Assembly (NCBI GenBank): GCA_030600605.1
Contig: JAUVLT010000004.1
Location: 1-48,985 of the forward strand
Reading direction: 5' to 3'
From: Mycoplasmatota bacterium
GTDB lineage: Bacteria; Bacillota_I; Bacilli_A; Izemoplasmatales; Izemoplasmataceae
Length of the DNA stretch: 48,985 nucleotides
Below are positions 35,226-42,882 of this stretch, piece after piece. Under the pieces are notes generated by a model that saw nothing but the letters and a program-made list of their open reading frames with translations, had not been told where the DNA came from and did not search any database. The translations under genes and the position numbers were made by a program. The first letter of the stretch is position 1. Every line of letters starts with the position of its first letter.

Positions 35226-35252
35226 CCAACATAAATAAAGGGGTGGAAAGAA

Positions 35253-36887
35253 ATGTCAACAAAAAGCAATCTAAAAAGATCTGAAATTGGAAAAGCAACT
35301 CCAAATTTGTATAGTAGGATTCGTTTAACAATCGAAACAGCATATTATAGAAATAACGTTATAAAAGTAACATCCTTGACTCATGCATATGAATTAGCAA
35401 AAAATGCTAGTGGTACAATTATTAGTGATTTAGAAATTTTCAATACTCAAGAATTGGGTCTACCAAATGATGCAAAAGTATTAATTTTCAATGACGGAAT
35501 CATCACAGGAAGACAAGCACAAGTAAGAAGATTAATAAACAATTCCAATACTGACCAATATGCTGACACTTTAAGAAAAGCAGTTTTTAATTCTCGTAAA
35601 AAAACAATGTATCACGCTGTTGTTTACATTGGTTTACATGAAGACTTTATGGTTAAAGCTCATCTATTAATTCCAAAAGGATATGAGAATACACTATATT
35701 CTTGGATGTTAAATTTTCAAAATCAGAATTTTGAAATGGATGAATTATATCTTAAATCAACTGAAATAAACGAAGGAGATATCTTCTTATATTCAGATCC
35801 GGATGAATTTGTTGAAGGTTATAATGAAGGTATATCTATCTTTGATCCAAAAAATAATTGTGGTGCTTTACTAGGATTAAGATATTTTGGAGAACACAAA
35901 AAAGCAACTCTCACAATGGCTTGGACAGTTGCTTCTAGAAATAACTATACCGCCTGTCATGGTGGTCAAAAAAGATTTAATTTACCAGACGATAAAACAT
36001 TTATTGCTGGAGTATTTGGACTAAGCGGTAGTGGAAAAAGTACAATTACTCATTCGAAACATGGTGGAAAATATGATGTTACAGTTTTGCATGATGATGC
36101 ATTTATCATTTCTAATTCTGATGGGTCAAGTATTTCATTAGAACCTGCATATTTTGATAAAGTACAAGATTATCCAACTGATAGTGAAGATAATAAATAT
36201 TTGTTAACAATGCAAAATATCGGAGTAACAGTTGACGAATTTAATAAACTTGTCCCAGTGACCGAAGATATTAGAAATGGAAATGGTAGATGTTTAAAAT
36301 CGAAATATTGGACTCCACATCGTGCCTTTAAATTTGATAATAAAGTTGACGCGATATTTTGGATTATGAAAGATGATACATTACCTCCAATACTAAAAGT
36401 AAATTCAAGTATTTTAGGAAGCACCCTCGGTGCTACTCTTGCTACTAAAAGATCTAGTGCTGAATATGGTGTTACTAATGATAAGCTTATCATCGAACCT
36501 TATGCTAATCCATTTAGACTTTATCCACTAAGATACGACTATAATAATTTTAAAGACCTATTTGAGCTCAATAATATCGATTGCTATGTACTTAATACCG
36601 GATATTTTCTAGATAAAGATATTACAAAAGACATTACATTAGGATTAATTGAACAAATTGTCGCAAAAGATATAAAATTCAAAAAGTTCTTTAATCTTGA
36701 TGATCTCAGTCTAGTTGAAATAAAAGGATATATCCCTAATATTCAAAATGAAGATTATCGAAACTTGGTTATTGACAGACTAAAATCTAGAATTAACTAT
36801 ATTGATGAGTTGTCAGATAAAGACGTTTTACCCGAAGAAGCTAGAAATAGTATTCAAAATATTATCAATAAGATTATAGAATCATAA
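35253..36887 (+). CDS. pckA: Divergent ATP-type phosphoenolpyruvate carboxykinase
   Basis: A 544-aa protein of the ATP-PEPCK family, which interconverts oxaloacetate and PEP with ATP/ADP. Kinase loop GLSGSGKST lies at 256-264; His236 (ACHGGQKR) and Asp281/282 (VLHDDAF) are candidate metal ligands. NTGYFLDKDITKDI matches the NTGW segment near the end. Several standard motifs differ: GRSPKDK is replaced by GRQAQVRR, HCSAN by ACHGG, and GDDEHGW by HDDAF. The reaction is therefore likely but not certain; another small-molecule kinase is possible. Ribosome site GGGGTGG, 6 nt before the start and 27 nt after ptb, so it shares the buk promoter. It is followed by a terminator. Confidence 0.72.
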   Translation: MSTKSNLKRSEIGKATPNLYSRIRLTIETAYYRNNVIKVTSLTHAYELAKNASGTIISDLEIFNTQELGLPNDAKVLIFNDGIITGRQAQVRRLINNSNTDQYADTLRKAVFNSRKKTMYHAVVYIGLHEDFMVKAHLLIPKGYENTLYSWMLNFQNQNFEMDELYLKSTEINEGDIFLYSDPDEFVEGYNEGISIFDPKNNCGALLGLRYFGEHKKATLTMAWTVASRNNYTACHGGQKRFNLPDDKTFIAGVFGLSGSGKSTITHSKHGGKYDVTVLHDDAFIISNSDGSSISLEPAYFDKVQDYPTDSEDNKYLLTMQNIGVTVDEFNKLVPVTEDIRNGNGRCLKSKYWTPHRAFKFDNKVDAIFWIMKDDTLPPILKVNSSILGSTLGATLATKRSSAEYGVTNDKLIIEPYANPFRLYPLRYDYNNFKDLFELNNIDCYVLNTGYFLDKDITKDITLGLIEQIVAKDIKFKKFFNLDDLSLVEIKGYIPNIQNEDYRNLVIDRLKSRINYIDELSDKDVLPEEARNSIQNIINKIIES

Positions 36888-36900
36888 AAAAATAATTAAA

Positions 36901-36934
36901 AAAGGCCGAGATACTTAAAGATATCACGGCCTTT
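36901..36934. terminator. Bidirectional terminator after the PEPCK gene
   Basis: AAAGGCCG and CGGCCTTT arms, with an inner GATA/TATC stem separated by single-base mismatches. It serves the buk operon and the convergent 95-aa gene. Confidence 0.85.
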
Positions 36935-36946
36935 TAATATGCTTAT

Positions 36947-37234
36947 TTAACGCTTTATTACCAGCTTATATAATTCGTCTTCAATTTTGTAAATATCAAT
37001 AACGGCATCACTTCTACCCTTTTCATTGACGTACTCCACTAATTTGTCTTTATTTGTAAAAAGTCTAGTTTCAACAATCTTTGGTCCATATCTTCTAACA
37101 TTCTTTTTGAAGGGCTCCTCTTGAAATCTTGTAAATTTTTCTTCAAACTCGCTAAATGAATGATGACCTCTTCCTTTTCTATTTGTTGCTTTTTCAGAAA
37201 TAACTTCATCATCTATTACTATTTTTTTCACCAC
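36947..37234 (-). CDS. Orphan 95-aa basic protein
   Basis: I do not recognise this protein. It is 95 residues, soluble, strongly charged and rich in Lys, Arg and Glu. An amino-terminal tail (VKKIVIDDEVISEKATNRKGRGHH) is followed by FSEFEEKFTRFQEEPFKKNVRRYG. A compact alpha/beta-looking end, VETRLFTNKDKLVEYVN ... AVIDIYKIEDELYKLVIKR, follows. The start is the first of two adjacent GTG codons, 8 nt after GAGG. It is driven by a full-consensus promoter and ends at a shared terminator. Strong transcription and small basic size suggest an abundant nucleic-acid- or ribosome-associated protein (inference only). Confidence 0.7.
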   Translation of the reverse strand: MVKKIVIDDEVISEKATNRKGRGHHSFSEFEEKFTRFQEEPFKKNVRRYGPKIVETRLFTNKDKLVEYVNEKGRSDAVIDIYKIEDELYKLVIKR

Positions 37235-37264
37235 TATTGTTACCTCTCTCTCTTCTCTTTAATA

Positions 37265-37293
37265 ATTATAATTTATCATTTACCCTTTGTCAA
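37265..37293 (-). promoter_or_regulatory. Full-consensus promoter of the 95-aa gene
   Basis: Leftward: -35 TTGACA (37293-37288), 17-nt spacer, -10 TATAAT (37270-37265). All twelve hexamer bases match consensus, and no other promoter in this window matches as well. Confidence 0.85.
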
Positions 37294-37303
37294 AAAATAT
37301 ATA

Positions 37304-38545
37304 TTATTTGCTTTTGATATATGTTCTTCCAAATCCAATTTTCAACACATAAATTGTAAGCATTACTAATCCAACAATTGTAAACATTGAAGCTATTGAA
37401 AATACATCTGAAATATATCCCAATATAGGCGCAAATATAGCGATTAATATTGATGTAAATTGAGATTCAATTGATAATACAGAAGCACGTTTATCAGAAT
37501 TGGTTGTATCTCCGATTTTCTCAATAATTAATGGTTTTCTTATATTTAAATAGACATAAATTGCTAAGAATGTAAATATTAAAATATATAAATTACCTGT
37601 AAAAAAACTAAGAAATAATGTTGTAATACCAGATAAAAGCCACATAATACTTATAACTTTTTCTTTTGAAAAATATTCACTAAAGCGATGAGCATTTAAA
37701 CTGGCAAATGAACTAAATAAATAGATTATTGCGTAAATAACTCCGATATATATCACAGTATTGTCCTCGGTACTTAATCCACTAAAAATAATATAACTAA
37801 TAGTAGCCGAAACAATCAATGGTTGAATATAATCTTTTGTGCTTTTAAATCCAGCATTATATGATGATGATCCGATAAGTAATCTTAAAACTTTTTTATC
37901 TTTAAAGACATATTTAATTGAATTAATATTTTCTTTAATAAATCCCTTAAATGAAAAAGTTGTATCTTGTCTTTCGTTCAAATAGTTTGGATAACTTAGT
38001 ATAAGCATCAAATCTAATAAGTAAGGAATTATGGCAATAAGAAATAGCCATGAAATGCTAGGTAAAGCAAATATTAGTACTATCGCAGCTAAACTAGAAA
38101 TGGTTGATCCAATCAAAGAGTATGACCTAGTCTTACCATAAACTTGACTCTTTGATTCCTTTATATCATTCTTGTCTAGATAACTCATTATCATCGCCTT
38201 ATGTGTTCCAGAACGAAAAGCTTCCCCTAATCCAAACAACACCATCCCAATGATATAAATATAAAAATCTTGACCTAAAAAGAAAACAATAAACGAAAAT
38301 ATATAAAAAATAAAACAAGTAACTAATTCTGTTTTTTTACCATATCGATCTGCGAGAACTCCGGAAGGCACTTCAAAAATATAGATAATTATTTCTCTAA
38401 TTGAATATAGTAATCCTATTTGTAAATAGGATAATCCTGATAGTCTAAAAAAGATTATTAAATAAGGTTCATAAAATTTTAAATTCTTTAGAAACCCATA
38501 TAATCCAAACTTAAATATCTGTTTTCTATTTACAGTTGTCTCCAT
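37304..38545 (-). CDS. MFS transporter
   Basis: A 413-aa major facilitator protein with about twelve predicted helices. The motif between helices 2 and 3, VPSGVLADRYGKKTEL, is the MFS A motif, and a related loop occurs in the second half. Similar proteins are annotated as drug or sugar efflux carriers; the substrate is unknown. The ATG at 38545 follows AAGGTG by 8 nt; the longer frame to 38569 includes that site. Single-gene unit with a near-consensus promoter. Confidence 0.88.
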   Translation of the reverse strand: METTVNRKQIFKFGLYGFLKNLKFYEPYLIIFFRLSGLSYLQIGLLYSIREIIIYIFEVPSGVLADRYGKKTELVTCFIFYIFSFIVFFLGQDFYIYIIGMVLFGLGEAFRSGTHKAMIMSYLDKNDIKESKSQVYGKTRSYSLIGSTISSLAAIVLIFALPSISWLFLIAIIPYLLDLMLILSYPNYLNERQDTTFSFKGFIKENINSIKYVFKDKKVLRLLIGSSSYNAGFKSTKDYIQPLIVSATISYIIFSGLSTEDNTVIYIGVIYAIIYLFSSFASLNAHRFSEYFSKEKVISIMWLLSGITTLFLSFFTGNLYILIFTFLAIYVYLNIRKPLIIEKIGDTTNSDKRASVLSIESQFTSILIAIFAPILGYISDVFSIASMFTIVGLVMLTIYVLKIGFGRTYIKSK

Positions 38546-38572
38546 AGTGTTTGCACCTTCTTTATACATTTT

Positions 38573-38601
38573 ATTATACTTTTTTAAAAATTCTTAGTCA
38601 A
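38573..38601 (-). promoter_or_regulatory. MFS gene promoter
   Basis: Leftward: TTGACT (38601-38596), 17-nt spacer, TATAAT (38578-38573). One mismatch from consensus. Confidence 0.75.
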
Positions 38602-38634
38602 CAAATCTTTATCTTCATTTTGTTAATAGATTTA

Positions 38635-38663
38635 TTGCTTTATTTTATAAATTTAGGTATAAT
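38635..38663 (+). promoter_or_regulatory. Promoter of the 214-aa membrane protein gene
   Basis: TTGCTT (38635-38640), 17-nt spacer, TATAAT (38658-38663). The gene starts 35 nt further on after AAAGGAAT. Confidence 0.65.
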
Positions 38664-38697
38664 ATTAATGAGAAATCAGACAAAGGAATGATGCATT

Positions 38698-39342
38698 ATG
38701 GATAAAGTTTTTAAAGTTACATTATGGATTACAATAATCATTGCTACATACTTTTTATCTTTTTACGGTAGTCGTTTCGTATATAATCGTTCTCTTGATG
38801 GGGACGAACAAGTTGAGTATGTTGTAAGCACTCAATTTGATATGTATAACCCTGAGTATATTTTACTTGAAGAATACTCAGATGGTGTTGAAACAAGACT
38901 GTATGAAGGTGTTCTTGAAGGACGTGCAGGATATATACTCGTCGTAAAAGATATTGATAAAAGGTATCGCTATTCATTTATGTTAAGAAGTTTTCGTGAT
39001 ATTTATGCTAGAAACACATTATATGTTCAAGGTACTTCTTATGTTCCACTTCATAGACAATACTATCATCACACTACTTTAATTATCCTTTACACTTATC
39101 ATGGAGATAATTTACAATATTATTATACTCCTAATTATTATCGTGATGAAGAAACGATTATCCAAGAAGCAAATCTTGTTGGAAATTGGAGTACATTATT
39201 AAATCCACAATCAGTTATTTATTTTAATTATTTCTCGTTATTAGGATTGATATATATATCGAGTGTATTTATCGGTGAATTTAAACAAATATATATAAGG
39301 TACAATAAACAAAAAGTAAAAAAAGCAGATTTAGGAATATAA
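38698..39342 (+). CDS. Unrecognised bitopic membrane protein
   Basis: I do not recognise this 214-aa protein. One helix lies near each end (about 7-27 and 178-198), with about 150 residues between them that should face outside. That part is unusually rich in Tyr, Arg and Asp (LRSFRDIYARNTLYV, HRQYYHHTTLIILYTYHG, YYYTPNYYRDEE). The carboxy-terminal tail is basic (YNKQKVKKADLGI). It stands alone between its own promoter and terminator, divergent from the MFS gene. Confidence 0.65.
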   Translation: MDKVFKVTLWITIIIATYFLSFYGSRFVYNRSLDGDEQVEYVVSTQFDMYNPEYILLEEYSDGVETRLYEGVLEGRAGYILVVKDIDKRYRYSFMLRSFRDIYARNTLYVQGTSYVPLHRQYYHHTTLIILYTYHGDNLQYYYTPNYYRDEETIIQEANLVGNWSTLLNPQSVIYFNYFSLLGLIYISSVFIGEFKQIYIRYNKQKVKKADLGI

Positions 39343-39343
39343 G

Positions 39344-39370
39344 AAAAGCAGTTCACTATGAACTGCTTTT
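39344..39370. terminator. Bidirectional terminator between two membrane-protein genes
   Basis: AAAAGCAGTTCA, loop CTA, TGAACTGCTTTT: 12-bp perfect stem directly after the 38698-39342 stop and before the convergent gene's end. Confidence 0.88.
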
Positions 39371-39373
39371 CCA

Positions 39374-40381
39374 TTATTTAAATATATTCCATCCAATAAT
39401 AACTTCTTTATAATCAAAAGATACTTTTAAAATATTAGTACCAGCTGCAAAATGTAAATCAATACCGTTTTTACGATACTTCCAATTAGTAATAACACCT
39501 TTTTCAATATTATCAACAATTGATTCTACTTCATTAGGTAATAGTTCTTCTACTGCATTACGTTCTCTTGCTTTTCTAATATTTATAAACTTTATCTTGA
39601 TATCCTCAAAAATAATAATTCCATCGGTTGCCATAATTGATTCAAATCCAATATTTTCAGGGTGACCTTCTTTTACTTCGAATTTATTTAATTTAATTAT
39701 TAAATTATTATTCGAAGAATGTGCTTCTTCTACCACACTATTTAAGAACAAGACATCTTTAATAAATCCTGGAGTTAACATTTTATAATCATCTAAATAC
39801 TCACCAACAAGTTTTTCAGTTGATGATTCTTCTTGTTTAATTTCTTTAATAATTATTTTGTTGTTAATTATGCGTATTATTACGGGTCTCTTCATGTATT
39901 CTCTAGTCTTATCAAATGTTTTACCTTTAGCCTCAAGAATATCAACAATAGGTTCTAAATCTTCTTGGTAACAAACCGGAGAAATAGTTATTTGATTATT
40001 TCTATCACTAACAATTAATCCTTCTTTTTCGTTGACTTTAAATCTCTTAATATCATCATATTTCACTACAACAAAGGTTTTCTTTCCAAAACATTTAATT
40101 AAATATTCCGCAGTTACAACAAGTGATTCTGGTTTGTTTTTTTGAATAAGTGTAATCTGATACATCATTAATAAAATTCCAACAATAATCACTACCCAAA
40201 TATTGTAAATATCATCAATTAATCCAAACTGTTGGATAGCGTATCCAATTAATACAACAATAAATAAATACAATGGAAAAAGTGCTGTTTTTTTCTTTTT
40301 CCCTTCAGGTATACAAATTTTGTATTCAATTAATTTGTAATTGAATTTCTTTTGCATAAAATCTTTTAATTTATCAATCAT
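39374..40381 (-). CDS. Unrecognised two-helix membrane protein with PH-like segment
   Basis: I do not recognise this 335-aa protein. A basic amino-terminal stretch is followed by two adjacent helices (about 34-50 and 60-77: LFPLYLFIVVLIGYAI and IWVVIIVGILLMMYQI). The next part (about 85-155) alternates short strands, with VVVKYDDIKRFKVNEKEGLIV, as in bacterial PH-like domains. The rest is predicted soluble and mixed alpha/beta. The ATG at 40381 has AGAAGTGAT upstream; the longer frame to 40435 lacks a ribosome site. No neighbour suggests a role. Confidence 0.65.
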   Translation of the reverse strand: MIDKLKDFMQKKFNYKLIEYKICIPEGKKKKTALFPLYLFIVVLIGYAIQQFGLIDDIYNIWVVIIVGILLMMYQITLIQKNKPESLVVTAEYLIKCFGKKTFVVVKYDDIKRFKVNEKEGLIVSDRNNQITISPVCYQEDLEPIVDILEAKGKTFDKTREYMKRPVIIRIINNKIIIKEIKQEESSTEKLVGEYLDDYKMLTPGFIKDVLFLNSVVEEAHSSNNNLIIKLNKFEVKEGHPENIGFESIMATDGIIIFEDIKIKFINIRKARERNAVEELLPNEVESIVDNIEKGVITNWKYRKNGIDLHFAAGTNILKVSFDYKEVIIGWNIFK

Positions 40382-40529
40382 ATTATCACTTCTTTCTAGA
40401 TTTATTTTAACACATTTCATCATTTTTTCCACCATATTCTTACTTATTATTATATTATTATAACAAATTAAACTAATAAATTCTTAAAAATATGGGCACA
40501 TTAATTGAATATTAATATTACACTTTATA

Positions 40530-40558
40530 GTGCTTTTCCATTTCAAAAATGTTATAAT
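40530..40558 (+). promoter_or_regulatory. Promoter candidate of the class I aminotransferase gene
   Basis: GTGCTT (40530-40535), 17-nt spacer, TATAAT (40553-40558). The -35 is weak, the -10 perfect. Confidence 0.5.
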
Positions 40559-40603
40559 ATTGTAGTTAAATTATTATGAAAACTGGATAAACGAGGTGGA
40601 TAA

Positions 40604-41833
40604 ATGAATCCTTTCTTAAATGAACTATGTGATGGGAAAAAAATGGTCGATAAAGTCTTCAAAGCTGCAGTTGCAGCGAATGAAGCAAAAGTAAAATATG
40701 GTGATGAGGTTGTTAACGCTACCTTGGGAACACTATTTGATGAAGATGGTGTTTTTGTTGCTTTTGATAGTGTTTGGAAAACGTATGAAACAATTGATAA
40801 AATTCAAAAAGCAAAATACGCTTCTAGCATTCAAGGAAATCCTGAATTTAATGCTGCTATTTATGATTGGCTATTCGGTAAACTAGATAAAGAAATCCAA
40901 TGTGAGATTATTGCAACACCTGGTGGAGCTGGAGCTATTAGCAGTACCATGAAAAATATCTTAAGTCCAGGAGAAACAGTTATTAAGCCTTCTTTAGGAT
41001 GGGGTCCATACAAAACAATGGCTAAAGAGTGTTTCTTAAAACTAACCGATTATAATATGTTCAAAGACAACCATTTTGATATCGTTGATTTTAAAACTAC
41101 TTTAACTAAGGTTATGAATGAACAAGGAAAAGTATTAGTAATTATTAATGATCCTTGTCATAACCCAACAGGATATACTCTAAGTGGTAATGAATGGGAT
41201 CAAATAATTGAATTTGTTAATGAACTCAGTATTCAAGGACCAGTCATTATCTTAAATGATATAGCTTATGTTGATTATACAAATCAAGGCGATATTTGGA
41301 AGCAACACTTTAAAAAGTATAACGATTTAAGTAATAATGTAATGGTTGTAGTTGCTTTTTCGTGTTCTAAGACATTAACTGCTTATGGTGCAAGAGTTGG
41401 TGCCCAAATAGTAATAACGAAAGATAAAGAGCAATTAGAAGCATTTAAAAACGCTGCAATATACAGCGCTAGAAGTATTTGGTCGACAGTTAATAACAGT
41501 GCTATGAAACTCTTTAGCACAATTATTAGTAATGAAACCCTACGCGAGCCATATATTGCTGAAAAACAACAATATATTGATTTATTAAGAGAAAGAGCAA
41601 ATATCTTTGTAAGTGAAGCTAAAGAAAATAACTTAGAAATCTTTCCTCATGTTGAAGGATTCTTTGTCACAATAAAAGTTATTGATAATAAAGAAAAAGA
41701 GGCTTTAAACTTAAAACTTCAAAAAAATAATATCTTTACTGTTGAAGTAGATGGAGGCTTAAGAGTAGCAATTTGTAGTGTTTCGAAAAGAAAACTAAAA
41801 GGACTTGCTAAAAGAATTAAAGAAATAATGTAA
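40604..41833 (+). CDS. Class I aminotransferase (aspartate/aromatic-type)
   Basis: A 409-aa PLP-dependent aminotransferase. The cofactor loop is NDPCHNPTGY (Asn and Pro contacts), the following strand IILNDIAYVDY carries the Asp/Tyr contacts, and the PLP lysine is in AFSCSKTLTAYGARVG. The substrate-binding Arg should be in GGLRVAICSV. Layout is that of the aspartate/tyrosine aminotransferase group (TyrB-like, fold type I). Which amino acid it uses cannot be told. Ribosome site ACGAGGTGG before the ATG. Single-gene unit convergent with ilvE, adding a fourth aminotransferase to this nitrogen-metabolism region. Confidence 0.88.
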   Translation: MNPFLNELCDGKKMVDKVFKAAVAANEAKVKYGDEVVNATLGTLFDEDGVFVAFDSVWKTYETIDKIQKAKYASSIQGNPEFNAAIYDWLFGKLDKEIQCEIIATPGGAGAISSTMKNILSPGETVIKPSLGWGPYKTMAKECFLKLTDYNMFKDNHFDIVDFKTTLTKVMNEQGKVLVIINDPCHNPTGYTLSGNEWDQIIEFVNELSIQGPVIILNDIAYVDYTNQGDIWKQHFKKYNDLSNNVMVVVAFSCSKTLTAYGARVGAQIVITKDKEQLEAFKNAAIYSARSIWSTVNNSAMKLFSTIISNETLREPYIAEKQQYIDLLRERANIFVSEAKENNLEIFPHVEGFFVTIKVIDNKEKEALNLKLQKNNIFTVEVDGGLRVAICSVSKRKLKGLAKRIKEIM

Positions 41834-41835
41834 AG

Positions 41836-41875
41836 AAAAAGGATTTATCAATTTAATTAATGATAAATCCTTTTT
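41836..41875. terminator. Bidirectional terminator between aminotransferase gene and ilvE
   Basis: AAAAAGGATTTATCA, 10-nt loop, TGATAAATCCTTTTT. Perfect 15-bp stem with T-runs on both strands; ends the serC operon and the convergent gene. Confidence 0.9.
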
Positions 41876-41878
41876 TTG

Positions 41879-42868
41879 TTATTTAATTTCGTAAATCCAA
41901 CCTTCTGGAGGTTCAATATCTCCATAATAAATTCCGACTAAAAGATCATAAAGTTTTTTAATGGTAGGCCCTACTTCCCCATCTCCAAATTGTGTCACTT
42001 TACCTTTATGAGTAATTGACTTAAGTGGAGTTATGACTGCGGCAGTACCACAAGCACCTGCTTCTTTAAATTCACCTACATTTTCAACGAAACATTCTCT
42101 TTCTTCTACTTTCATACCTAGTATATGTTCTGCGATATATAAAATTGATCTTTTTGTTATACTTGGTAAAATTGAAGAAGATTGAGGTGTAACAAGCACA
42201 TTATCATATGTAATACCAAAGAAATTTGCAGCACCTACTTCATCTATTTTAGAATGAGTAAGTGGATCTAAGTAAATAACTCCAGCATATCCTTCTTTTT
42301 TTGCCAAACTTCTTGGATATAAGCTTGCTGCATAGTTACCAGCAACTTTTACTTGACCTGTACCATTTGCTGAAGCACGATCATAATCAGTAGTAACAAA
42401 ATCTAAAGCTTGCAATCCTCCTGCAAAATATGTACCTACAGGTGCACAAAATACACTAAACAAATACTCATCAGATGGTTTAACACCTAAATTCAAACCT
42501 TGTCCAATAACAAACGGTCTAATGTATAAAGACTGTCCTTTTCCATATTCTGGGATATCATCTTTGTTTGCTTTGACAACTTCAATAATAGCTTCAAAAA
42601 ATAATTCTTTAGGTAATTCTGGGGCAACCAATCTTCTTAAGCCTTCATTAATTCTAATATAGTTTAACTCTGGTCTAAATAATTGAATTTTACCAGTCTT
42701 TGTTTTATAGGCTTTTAATCCTTCAAACAAAGCTTGGCCGTAATGGAATACATTAGACCCTTCGTGAATTGAAATGTACTTATCAGTAGTTAATCCACCT
42801 TTTTGCCATTTACCTTTATTTGTATATGCACGATATCTAAACTCTGTTTCCTTTAACGCGTAACCCAT
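41879..42868 (-). CDS. ilvE: Branched-chain amino-acid aminotransferase
   Basis: A 329-aa fold-type IV aminotransferase that interconverts Leu/Ile/Val and their 2-keto acids with glutamate/2-oxoglutarate. The amino end has FHYGQALFEGLKAYKTKTG, RPFVIGQG follows, the PLP lysine lies in GQVKVAGNYAASL, and DEVGAANFFGI and the acidic ECFVENVGEFKEAGACGTAAVI follow. It matches the longer class II form of IlvE. Ribosome site AGAAGGAG. It follows the DUF1015::GDH fusion by 14 nt and ends the operon, so it also uses glutamate produced or consumed by that GDH. It could work in synthesis or in degradation toward branched acyl-CoA. Confidence 0.94.
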   Translation of the reverse strand: MGYALKETEFRYRAYTNKGKWQKGGLTTDKYISIHEGSNVFHYGQALFEGLKAYKTKTGKIQLFRPELNYIRINEGLRRLVAPELPKELFFEAIIEVVKANKDDIPEYGKGQSLYIRPFVIGQGLNLGVKPSDEYLFSVFCAPVGTYFAGGLQALDFVTTDYDRASANGTGQVKVAGNYAASLYPRSLAKKEGYAGVIYLDPLTHSKIDEVGAANFFGITYDNVLVTPQSSSILPSITKRSILYIAEHILGMKVEERECFVENVGEFKEAGACGTAAVITPLKSITHKGKVTQFGDGEVGPTIKKLYDLLVGIYYGDIEPPEGWIYEIK

Positions 42869-42882
42869 CTAAACACTCCTTC

